The position numbers and the translations under genes were made by a program. This document shows positions 1 through 6,785 of a stretch of DNA of 22,643 nt, piece after piece (the stretch's first letter is position 1; each line of letters starts with the position of its first letter). This stretch comes from Campylobacterota bacterium (lineage in GTDB: Bacteria; Campylobacterota; Campylobacteria; Campylobacterales; SZUA-545). The notes beneath the pieces are model-generated. The model did no database searches. It had not been told where the DNA came from and was given only the letters and a program-made list of their open reading frames with translations. Location: assembly GCA_003561815.1 (NCBI GenBank), contig PWVP01000116.1, positions 1 to 22,643 of the forward strand, read 5' to 3'.

Positions 1-2426
1 GCATTCATCGTCAGCCGCACGGGGACACTATCCCCCCCATGCACCCCGGTCCAGTCGTAGTATCCACCATGATCGACGCGGACAACCACCGAGTTGAGAT
101 TATCCGCCCCCAGCCAGAGCTCCCCGCTGGCATCGAAAGCCGCCAAAAACGCCTCCATCGTCTCATAGGTGGTGTTAATCTGCATCCGCTCCGCATAAGC
201 GTTATCGCTCTCTAAAGAGACGGCGGGCCAGTAGCTGTTGTAGTAGTAGCGACCGTTGTAAGGCGAGATGGCGATCGCGTAGGGCTCATCGCCGCCTGAG
301 TGAGCGGTGCTGTAGAGATAGAGTCCATCTGCTGTGACGGCCAGCACATAGTGGGTCGTGCCGACACGGCCCGCCTCAATCTGCTGAGTCTGGGGCCAGT
401 CATCGCCCCCCAGCTGCACCGAAGCGCTGGCAGCTTTGTACGCACCCCCCTCACCCAGCACAATCTGATCGACTATATACCGATGGCTCAGCATATCAAA
501 GCGACCGATAAAGACATACTCTCCATAGGTTGTAAGGCCCGGCGTGTTGGCGGCCCCCACCAGCAGATCGTTCCCCACAGGAGTGATATCATCCAGATAG
601 CTGATGTCATACACCCTAAGATGGGAGCTTGTTCCATCCATGCCCTCATAGACACTGTACTCAACCGCCAGACGGTCAGGGGCCACAAACCCGATATTGA
701 TGATGCTGTGCGAAGCGATAGAGAGGGTATTGTGCAGATACGGCGTCTCCGGGTTGTTAATATCATAGAGCGCAATACTCTCATTAGAGGTGTCACTCAC
801 TGCGATCAAAGAGCGCTCCGCCAGAAGCGCAAACTCGGAGAGATTGGCGTGAAACGGAATATCCAGATCCGCCAGATGAACCATCGCGTACGGATCGGAG
901 ATGTCCAGCAGATCTAAAGAGTCCGCCGGACCGCCCGCCACCAAAAGCCAATTCTCATCCAGAGTGAAAGCGCCGTGGGCGGTTGTCGACTCTGCATACA
1001 CCTGCTCCCACTCATCAAGCGGCGGATAGTTGACGGGCTCCTCTAGCAGGTTGGCGATGCTGTAGGAGCGAACCCGCATATTAAAGATCCCCTCATCGGG
1101 GTCATCTCGAGTCATAGAGAGAAACAGAAAGTCCCCTTTGATCACCAGATCGCGAAGCTCCATCGTGTAGTGATAGGCGTTTAGCCTGCGCCACTCAAGC
1201 TCTGACCAGTCGCCCGATGACGGTATCGTCGCCACGAAAAATGCCCGCTCACTGATCGCAAACAGCTTATCCTCAAAAAGCGCCACCCTCCTGGGATGAC
1301 GCAGCGTCCCCTCATCATCAATCAACAAAGCTGTCGAGAGCACAGGCCCCAGATCGCCAAAGTCGGCCTCGATCGAAATCGGACACGCCTCCTGGCGCCA
1401 GAGCCTATAGTCGCTATGCTCCACCTCTGTACCGCCTGGCACATACCACTGCCGAAACACCAAAAGCTCGTCGGTCGTGTTTTCATCGAGCACCGTCACA
1501 TCCTGATCGCCATACTCTACGCCATCCCCGGACTCAATCAAAAGCACACCGGAGAGCACGCTGTAAGGAAACACGATCGGCTCCCCCATAAACGCGTGGA
1601 CAAACTCCACCTGCTGATTGTCCGGATCAAAGATGTAGCAAGCGTCCACATTACTATCCGCATACTCTACCCAAGTTACACCCGGGGTCGAGATATAGTG
1701 GGAGATGTCCATCGCATCGCCGTATAAGCTCTGCACATCCGCAGCCGACAGGGCCCGGTTGTAAATCCGCAAATCGTCCAGCAGCCCCCTAAAGGCATAC
1801 TGATCATGGGCTGGATCTCCGGCCGCATCACTGCGCGTTCCCACATAAAGCGTGCTTTGCAGGTCAAAAGGGTCGCTTGCCCCCTCCTGAACAGTGAAAT
1901 TCTCAATATGAACACCATCAACATATACTTTAGCCGAAGAGACCGTACCGGTTGAGGTGATCACCACATGGCGCCATGTGCCATCAAAAATATGAGACTG
2001 ATCTATACATCTTCGCGCAAAAGGAAAGGTGTGGTTAAGCCCCCATATACAAAAGCCATCCGGGTCGTGATCGATTGAGTTGTGCGTATGATCGGTGGTG
2101 TTTTCAGGAACCGTCTGCATGATAATAGACTGGTTGATTTCAGTAGCAGCGTTGATCCAGAAAGCGTAGCTCACCTCATTAGACTGGGGCAGGGCCCCCT
2201 CAGCGCTTTTGAAGTAGGCCGCGCTCGCGCTAAAGTCAGCCGCCTGCCCGAACCGGCCGGGTGCAAAACTCACATCCCCATACGGCATCAGCAGATCGGC
2301 ATTGCCAACACTATCATCTCCATTGCCGTCGAATGTGTAGTGCGCTACCAGCCCGCTCGTAATATCTGCCGATAGTGGCATGGCCACCAACATGATCCCC
2401 ACCAACCAACGATATGGCCACCCCAT
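1..2426 (-). CDS. Large secreted LamG-domain / LVIVD-propeller protein (partial, C-terminus off left edge)
   Basis: Reading the minus strand from the ATG at 2426 gives a frame that stays open to base 1, at least 808 codons with no stop, so the 3' end lies outside the window. Residues 1-20 are a Sec signal peptide (hydrophobic GIMLVAMPLSA, likely cleaved before DITSG). Residues about 24-235 are a LamG-like jelly-roll: it opens GLVAHYTFDGNGDDSVGNA and closes with LRIYNRALSAADVQSLY, the usual last strand of this fold. Around residues 490-640 there are repeats of LVIVD type (LDLLDISDP, IALYDINNPETP, LRVYDISYL), which form a beta-propeller. Such proteins are normally exported or surface-bound and bind glycans or other partners; no catalytic motif was seen. 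A modest AAAGGG lies 6-11 bases before the start. Left of a probable terminator after nifT, it is likely its own transcription unit. Confident in the gene, unsure of the role. Confidence 0.85.
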   Translation of the reverse strand, partial: MGWPYRWLVGIMLVAMPLSADITSGLVAHYTFDGNGDDSVGNADLLMPYGDVSFAPGRFGQAADFSASAAYFKSAEGALPQSNEVSYAFWINAATEINQSIIMQTVPENTTDHTHNSIDHDPDGFCIWGLNHTFPFARRCIDQSHIFDGTWRHVVITSTGTVSSAKVYVDGVHIENFTVQEGASDPFDLQSTLYVGTRSDAAGDPAHDQYAFRGLLDDLRIYNRALSAADVQSLYGDAMDISHYISTPGVTWVEYADSNVDACYIFDPDNQQVEFVHAFMGEPIVFPYSVLSGVLLIESGDGVEYGDQDVTVLDENTTDELLVFRQWYVPGGTEVEHSDYRLWRQEACPISIEADFGDLGPVLSTALLIDDEGTLRHPRRVALFEDKLFAISERAFFVATIPSSGDWSELEWRRLNAYHYTMELRDLVIKGDFLFLSMTRDDPDEGIFNMRVRSYSIANLLEEPVNYPPLDEWEQVYAESTTAHGAFTLDENWLLVAGGPADSLDLLDISDPYAMVHLADLDIPFHANLSEFALLAERSLIAVSDTSNESIALYDINNPETPYLHNTLSIASHSIINIGFVAPDRLAVEYSVYEGMDGTSSHLRVYDISYLDDITPVGNDLLVGAANTPGLTTYGEYVFIGRFDMLSHRYIVDQIVLGEGGAYKAASASVQLGGDDWPQTQQIEAGRVGTTHYVLAVTADGLYLYSTAHSGGDEPYAIAISPYNGRYYYNSYWPAVSLESDNAYAERMQINTTYETMEAFLAAFDASGELWLGADNLNSVVVRVDHGGYYDWTGVHGGDSVPVRLTMN

Positions 2427-2545
2427 AAAAGCCCTTTAGCGCCAACGATCCTAAACCGGCAGCATTAGATCAGAAGAGTCGTAATTATACCCTGGTTTTC
2501 GCTGTACTTTGCAACATTCTGGTTAAAGTGCCAACAGACGGCCAC

Positions 2546-2566
2546 AAAAAGCAGCGCGCTAGCTGC
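2546..2566 (-). terminator. Intrinsic terminator after nifT
   Basis: On the minus strand a GCAGC/GCTGC stem with a six-base loop (2551-2566) is followed at once by TTTTT (2550-2546). It overlaps the nifT stop codon and would end the nif transcript before the LamG gene. The stem is short (5-6 bp), so it may be weak. Confidence 0.5.
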
Positions 2567-2771
2567 CGCTAATGCGCCGCGCCACCACCTCGCAGGGGAG
2601 TTTTTTGGGTCCGGGGGGGATGTGCCACACCTCGCCGTTTTCGAGCACCGCTTCACCGCCCCACTGCTCTTCGCTGTTAAACTCCAGCTTCTCAATCACC
2701 TCCTCCATGTCCTTTTTGGCGACATAGAAGAAGATCTTCCCCTCTTTCTCTCTTAGCATCACTTTGGCCAT
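2559..2771 (-). CDS. nifT: NifT/FixU family protein
   Basis: This 70-residue protein matches the small NifT/FixU family in length and layout: KVMLR at the N-terminus, FYVAKKDMEE in the middle, an EEQWGGEAVLENGEVW segment and a basic VVARRI end. NifT is widely conserved next to nifHDK or in accessory nif clusters but its biochemical role is not established, and knockouts elsewhere have little effect. The start at 2771 has a good AAAAAGGAG eight bases upstream. It is separated from the preceding aldo/keto reductase gene by 97 bases holding two stem-loops, unlike the overlapping junctions higher up in the cluster. Its stop codon lies inside a likely terminator, so it is probably the last gene of the nif unit. 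Confidence 0.9.
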   Translation of the reverse strand: MAKVMLREKEGKIFFYVAKKDMEEVIEKLEFNSEEQWGGEAVLENGEVWHIPPGPKKLPCEVVARRISGS

Positions 2772-2793
2772 TTTAAACTCCTTTTTTAATTCC

Positions 2794-2818
2794 GCTAACC
2801 GGGCAGAGCCCGGCTAGC
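2794..2818 (-). other. GC-rich stem-loop upstream of nifT
   Basis: CCGGGC/GCCCGG (2799-2804 with 2808-2813) with a three-base loop, extended after one mismatch by GCTA/TAGC. On the minus strand it is followed by A-rich sequence and the nifT ribosome-binding site, not by a T-run, so it is not a typical terminator. It could stabilise or process the nifT message. Confidence 0.4.
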
Positions 2819-2846
2819 TACGCTTGGGCCGCTATGGCCACTGAAG

Positions 2847-2865
2847 CAGCCGCCAAAAGCGGCTG
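2847..2865 (-). other. Stem-loop directly after the aldo/keto reductase stop
   Basis: A perfect 7-bp stem, CAGCCGC with GCGGCTG, around a five-base loop, starting three bases after the TGA at 2869-2871. No T-run follows on the minus strand. It may be a weak or Rho-assisted terminator or an mRNA 3'-end protector. Confidence 0.4.
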
Positions 2866-2868
2866 TAT

Positions 2869-3972
2869 TCACAACGAAAACAGCGCCTGAAAATGGGCTG
2901 TTTTGGTTTTGGGCACATCCAGCACCGCCAGATCGTCGATCATGTGCGCCGCATCCTGGGTGCTAAAGAGCGCACTGCTCACCCCCGGTGTGCTGGCCGC
3001 GTACTGCAAAGCGTACTGCACCGCATTTTCGAAGCCGCCACCCAGCAGCGCGGCAGCCTTGGTCGAAAAGGGGCGTTGAAACAGATTCATCCGCAGCAGC
3101 GAAGAGCTGGTGATTACCTCCAGACCCAGCGCATTGGCCGCGGCGATCGGCGCATAGTAGCGGCCATCTTCCAGCGGCTGATTGGCGTAGGCGTAGGCGT
3201 GGGGTTTGGCCAGATTGTGCGGCAGCTGAATAGCCCTAAAATGGTGATTTTCACCCCCTACCTCCCGGGCGATACGGACCAGATCGAGCAGACGCATATA
3301 CTCCATATGCCCCTCCTCCCAGACAAAACCGTTCCAGCTCGCCACCCCGTACGCCCCGATCGCGCCCCGATCGGCCATCTTTTCAAACGCCTCAAACGCC
3401 GATCGCACCCGATCCAAAAACACCGCATAATCGATATGACCCAGCTGCATCTCGGGATTGTGCAGATAGAGCAGATCGAGCGCTTCGAGCCCCAGATTTT
3501 CCAGTGACCAGCTTAGACTCTTTTCCAGATAGGCCGGACTCATGCAGTGCTGATCGGTGATGATCTCTTCAGCCGTTGCCAGACCGGGTGCGATCACCTC
3601 TTTTTCGATCCACTCATAGGGGTTTTTGGGAAAGGGATAATCCAGCGGCAAAAAGCCCGCTTTTGAAGCCACAAAAAGCTCTTCGCGCTTTACTTCACCC
3701 GCCAATGCGGCGATCGCCTGGCCGATCTCGCGCTCACTCTGGCGAAAGCGGTAGTTCACCGCCGTATCGAGATGATTGCACCCGTTTAAGATCGCCGCTT
3801 CGATCGCTGATTGGTAGCTAAAATCGTAGGCCGCCTCCCAGTAGGGTTCGGGGGTGAAGCTGCCCACCCCTAGACGGCTCACCCTCACCCCGCACAGATC
3901 GCCATAGGCATCCGCGTGGCGGTTTTGACGCGCGGCATAGGCGGTGGTGGCTTCTGCGGTGGCGCGTTTCAT
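2869..3972 (-). CDS. Aldo/keto reductase family protein in the nif cluster
   Basis: A 367-residue (alpha/beta)8-barrel oxidoreductase of the aldo/keto reductase superfamily, expected to reduce carbonyls with NADPH in the cytoplasm. The catalytic tetrad is visible: Asp69 (NHLDTAVNY), Tyr74, Lys104 (VASKAGF) and His171 (LLYLHNPE). The Asp-Tyr-Glu-IG pattern (REIGQAI) is also typical. It carries long inserts between Lys and His (about 108-148), so it is larger than the common 280-330 residues. The start ATG at 3972 overlaps the nifZ stop as ATGA, which argues for translational coupling and a nif-linked job. The substrate cannot be told from sequence; a link to nitrogenase electron supply or homocitrate/aldehyde metabolism would be speculation. 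A stem-loop follows the stop codon. Confidence 0.9.
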   Translation of the reverse strand: MKRATAEATTAYAARQNRHADAYGDLCGVRVSRLGVGSFTPEPYWEAAYDFSYQSAIEAAILNGCNHLDTAVNYRFRQSEREIGQAIAALAGEVKREELFVASKAGFLPLDYPFPKNPYEWIEKEVIAPGLATAEEIITDQHCMSPAYLEKSLSWSLENLGLEALDLLYLHNPEMQLGHIDYAVFLDRVRSAFEAFEKMADRGAIGAYGVASWNGFVWEEGHMEYMRLLDLVRIAREVGGENHHFRAIQLPHNLAKPHAYAYANQPLEDGRYYAPIAAANALGLEVITSSSLLRMNLFQRPFSTKAAALLGGGFENAVQYALQYAASTPGVSSALFSTQDAAHMIDDLAVLDVPKTKTAHFQALFSL

Positions 3973-4310
3973 GACTGCGCTTTTTTCTCGCGGTGGGCTT
4001 TGAGATAAGCGAGCTCAGAGGCCACCTCATCATCGAGCGTTTCGGCACTCTCAATCTCATCTTCGCGGCAGCCAATCAGCCGTCCGCTCTCGATAAAGTC
4101 CACATCGTAGACCCGAATCACCTGCAAAAAGCTACCCATATGGCGGACATACCCCTCCTCGCCCGCGTAGGCGAGATACTCGCCGATCGGCACAAAAGCA
4201 TAGGTGCCGTCGTTTCGCACATCGCGCTTGAGCCGCACCCGCTGACCGATCTGAAAAAGGGGCAGATCCGCATCGCGATCGCTGATGCTATCGTGTTTGA
4301 TATCACTCAT
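3969..4310 (-). CDS. nifZ: NifZ nitrogenase maturation protein
   Basis: A 113-residue protein with the NifZ core: FQIGQRVRLKRDVRNDGTY, then EEGYVRHMGSFLQ, then VDFIESGRLIGCREDEIE. NifZ assists P-cluster maturation of the MoFe protein, acting as a late assembly factor in the cytoplasm. The frame can be extended upstream to 4394, but the added residues are unlike the family. The ATG at 4308-4310 overlaps the nifW TGA as ATGA and is the better start. The C-terminus is charged and helical (EVASELAYLKAHREKK). The stop overlaps the next gene, the aldo/keto reductase, again as ATGA. Family call is secure. Confidence 0.92.
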   Translation of the reverse strand: MSDIKHDSISDRDADLPLFQIGQRVRLKRDVRNDGTYAFVPIGEYLAYAGEEGYVRHMGSFLQVIRVYDVDFIESGRLIGCREDEIESAETLDDEVASELAYLKAHREKKAQS

Positions 4311-4699
4311 TGGAGGCCACTCAAGCCTGTCTCTTGCGGCGGCGAGAAGTCGATGGTCGGCGTGCTGGTGCAACCGCTCTGCTCGGTGTTGCACCCCACC
4401 TGTGTGGCACAGGCCAAACAGCCGCCGGGCTTATCCATCATCCCCCAGATCTCCGCCGCGCTAGGCGCATAGCCCGACTCGAAGCGTTTGACGATGCTTA
4501 GCAGCGCGAAGCGGTAGATCTCCAGCAGCCGCGCTTCGTCGGTGATGGCCAGCGCCTCGACTTTGGCCACCTGCTCGCCAAAAAGCCGCAGGATATGAAA
4601 CCGCTTGGCATGCACGAGCGACTCCTCGCATGTGATCTCAAAAAACTCGAGATAGTCGGTGAGGTTGTTGAGCTCTTTAAAGTGGGCTAGGCTAGACAT
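4307..4699 (-). CDS. nifW: NifW nitrogenase-stabilising/protective protein with Cys-rich tail
   Basis: A 130-residue protein. Residues 1-85 follow the NifW pattern: a leading helix (FKELNNLTDYLEFFEI), then RFHILRLFGEQV, then a helical segment with FALLSIVKRFESG. NifW binds the MoFe protein and is thought to help its assembly or protect it from oxygen. The tail from about residue 90 is unusual: Cys94, Cys97, Cys103 and Cys110 lie within 17 residues (spacing C-x2-C-x5-C-x6-C), which could hold a metal or Fe-S cluster. The start at 4699 overlaps the end of the preceding NifX-associated gene by 13 bases, and the stop overlaps nifZ as ATGA. NifW assignment is by pattern and position and is fairly sure; the tail's function is unknown. 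Confidence 0.85.
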   Translation of the reverse strand: MSSLAHFKELNNLTDYLEFFEITCEESLVHAKRFHILRLFGEQVAKVEALAITDEARLLEIYRFALLSIVKRFESGYAPSAAEIWGMMDKPGGCLACATQVGCNTEQSGCTSTPTIDFSPPQETGLSGLQ

Positions 4700-5121
4700 G
4701 GCTTAAACCTTTCGTAGTTCTCAAGCGCTTTTTGCAGCCACTTATCCCCCTCCTCAGCAAGCTTATCAAGCGTCGGGAAGCTAAAGCGGTGCGCATCGCG
4801 GAAGGTCTTATCCATCAGCACCACAGGGCCACAGAGCACCACGCCGCGGCCAAACCCCTCGTGGCTCATCTCCATTACCACACTGGCCATCTGCGTGCTC
4901 TCGCGCTCAAAGGAGACCGCCACCGCCTTCAGCAGCATCTTCAGGTTGGTCGTCACCTCCTCATCCACATCGGCGATCACGGGAATCTCGGCTAGCTGCT
5001 CTTTGGTTTTGACAAACTTCTCGCGCAAAAGCGCCTCATCGGGCTTATTATCCCAGCTGCCGAACTGATCGAGCGCGCGCACCTGCGCGACCAGATTGGT
5101 TAAAAAGGGGCTCTCACGCAT
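4687..5121 (-). CDS. NifX-associated nitrogen fixation protein (DUF269 family)
   Basis: A 144-residue protein typical of the small family found directly after nifX in most nif clusters. It opens with SPFLTNLVAQVRALDQFGSW, has the FVKTKEQLAEIP segment, and a conserved block GFGRGVVLCGPVVLMDKTFRDAHRFSF. It ends in a helical tail with LAEEGDKWLQKALENYERF. Its exact function is not established; by position it is thought to work with NifX in cofactor handling. It overlaps the nifX stop by 8 bases and the nifW start by 13 bases, so the three are surely co-translated from one message. Confidence 0.9.
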   Translation of the reverse strand: MRESPFLTNLVAQVRALDQFGSWDNKPDEALLREKFVKTKEQLAEIPVIADVDEEVTTNLKMLLKAVAVSFERESTQMASVVMEMSHEGFGRGVVLCGPVVLMDKTFRDAHRFSFPTLDKLAEEGDKWLQKALENYERFKPCLA

Positions 5122-5491
5122 CCAGGCTCCCTTCGCGGGCCAAAATCCGCTTTATCCACGGCGGTGGATTGGTGGAGACCATCTGACTTAGCTGCTCGCA
5201 CGCCGCTTCGATGCTTTGGGGCTCACTCAGCTTGATCGGGTGGATACGGCTTTTGATCACCTTGGCCGCTGCGGTGGGGCCGATCGCCTCACAGTAGAGG
5301 ATGCTCGCCCCGGCAATCGCCTCAATCCGTGCCGCGATCTTGTCATCTTCGCGATCACCACTACTGGCAACCTGTACCATCCCGACGAGTCGATGCCCCT
5401 GCTGATCCACCTCATGGATGGCAAACTGCGTGGCCCATCCGAAGTGATCGTTGATATTGACGCCATCTTTGGTGGCAAATGCGACTTTCAT
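5114..5491 (-). CDS. nifX: NifX FeMo-cofactor precursor carrier
   Basis: A 125-residue member of the NifX/NifB-C-terminal/NafY dinitrogenase iron-molybdenum cofactor-binding family. It opens MKVAFATKDGVNINDHFGWA with the DHFG motif typical of the fold, and contains SGDREDDKIAARIEAIAGA and ILYCEAIGPTAAAKVI. NifX binds NifB-co and the VK-cluster and passes them to or from NifEN. The frame extends upstream to a TTG at 5542, but the ATG at 5491 has a strong AAAGGAG and a family-like N-terminus, so I chose it. It lies 40 bases after nifN, the largest gap in the upper part of the cluster, and overlaps the next gene by 8 bases. Confidence 0.92.
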   Translation of the reverse strand: MKVAFATKDGVNINDHFGWATQFAIHEVDQQGHRLVGMVQVASSGDREDDKIAARIEAIAGASILYCEAIGPTAAAKVIKSRIHPIKLSEPQSIEAACEQLSQMVSTNPPPWIKRILAREGSLDA

Positions 5492-5531
5492 GCCCTCTCC
5501 TTTTGGGGAAACTCCCCCTATTCTAGCCTTT

Positions 5532-6785
5532 TTAGTGGGCAATTTTATTTGCCACGGTGGCTAAAAAACGGGCACTTCCGTGATAGAGCTGCGCACTTTC
5601 GAGCTGACCGCCCAAACGCTCCCACTGCGGAAAACCCATCTCCAGGTGCTTACGCCCCATGCGGTGGGCTAGCGCCTCGCCGTGACTACCGCAGATAATC
5701 AGATCCCAAGGCTCCTTTATCTGCTCCACATCCCACAAATCCCCTACCCTAAAAGGGGACAGGCTACTTTTTTCATACCCGCCCTCATCGGTGGGGGTGA
5801 TAAGCGTGCATTTAGCCCCCGCTTCGCTCAAAAGCGCGGCGATGGAAACCGCCTGATCCGCCTCGAGCGCCAACACAATCCGCGCTTTGCCCAGCGTGAA
5901 GTGGCTATCGAGCAGCATATCCTGAAGCCGCGCGCGCCACCGCTTCACAGACGCGGGGACCGCCCGATCGGATCGATCGTCAGATGAGAGTGCCATCAGC
6001 TCACCGATCAGCCGATCGGTCGCCCCCAAACCGCCGATATGATCCAGCGCGATCGTCTTCATCGCCGGATTTTTGGCCGCGAGCAGACGGGCGGCGCTTA
6101 GCATCGATCGGCCGATCGCCACCACTGCGCAGCTTTCACCCAGCTGGCTAATCGCCTGAATGCTCACGCCGCCCTGGGTCATCGTCGCCTGTTTTTCGCC
6201 CAGATGGCCATCCATGCTTTCGCTCAAATCCGGCAGCGCCACCGCCTCGAAACCGAAGCTCTCGACCAGCGCCTTAAGATCCTCCACCTCGATCGGCGTC
6301 ATACTCGCATGGGGCAAAATCGCCACCTTTTGTGTCACCGACATACACGGCTGGACCAGCTGCGTAATCAGCGCCTCGGTTGCCGCCGCCCAGCCGCTTT
6401 GCAGGCCGCCGATATAGTCCGGCGTGCTGACCCAGACGCTTTTTTGTGTGAGCGCGGCGGCGATGGAGCGCAGATCGTCACCTTTGGTCTCGGTTAGGCC
6501 GGTGCTGATCAGCCCCACCAGATCGGGAGTGACTTTAGCGAGGATGTTGCCGATCGCCTCGGTGACAATCTCATCGCCCCCGCCCAAAACCGCGCTAATA
6601 TCACTCAGCGCCGTGGTTTGCACGGGGATCGGGTCGTGAAAGTGGCGGGTAAAAAACACCTTGCTAAACGACGCGCACCCCTGCGCACCGTGAATCAGCG
6701 GCATACAGTGTTTCACGCCCAAAAACGCCAGCATCGCGCCCATGGGGGCCGAAAGTCGGGTCGGATTGACGGTTAATGCCTCCAT
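5532..6785 (-). CDS. nifN: NifN, FeMo-cofactor scaffold subunit
   Basis: A 417-residue nitrogenase component 1-type protein and partner of NifE in the alpha2beta2 scaffold that converts the NifB-derived Fe-S core into FeMo-co. The N-terminus (LSAPMGAMLAFLGVKHCMPL then IHGAQGCASF, Cys37) is the NifN signature, followed by RHFHDPIPVQTTALSDISAVLGGG. The region around 95-115 (VGLISTGLTETKGDD) is also characteristic. Only the one N-terminal cluster-type Cys is obvious, as expected for NifN, which has fewer ligands than NifK. The length is slightly below the usual 440-460. The ATG at 6785 lies 13 bases inside the 3' end of nifE, so the two subunits are translationally coupled. Confidence 0.95.
   Translation of the reverse strand: MEALTVNPTRLSAPMGAMLAFLGVKHCMPLIHGAQGCASFSKVFFTRHFHDPIPVQTTALSDISAVLGGGDEIVTEAIGNILAKVTPDLVGLISTGLTETKGDDLRSIAAALTQKSVWVSTPDYIGGLQSGWAAATEALITQLVQPCMSVTQKVAILPHASMTPIEVEDLKALVESFGFEAVALPDLSESMDGHLGEKQATMTQGGVSIQAISQLGESCAVVAIGRSMLSAARLLAAKNPAMKTIALDHIGGLGATDRLIGELMALSSDDRSDRAVPASVKRWRARLQDMLLDSHFTLGKARIVLALEADQAVSIAALLSEAGAKCTLITPTDEGGYEKSSLSPFRVGDLWDVEQIKEPWDLIICGSHGEALAHRMGRKHLEMGFPQWERLGGQLESAQLYHGSARFLATVANKIAH

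Noticed and set aside
300..917. Open plus-strand frame opposite the LamG-domain gene
   Set aside because: The minus-strand frame is continuous from 2426 to base 1 and has clear LamG and LVIVD motifs; the plus frame is a shadow.
2432..2450. GGCGCTAAA before the LamG gene as a third copy of the shared regulatory box
   Set aside because: Only seven bases match, it lies too close to the start codon, and no -10-like hexamer follows at the right distance.
5505..5520. GGGG/CCCC hairpin between nifN and nifX as a terminator
   Set aside because: Only four base pairs, followed by AAAA and the nifX ribosome-binding site rather than a T-run; at most a weak translational element.
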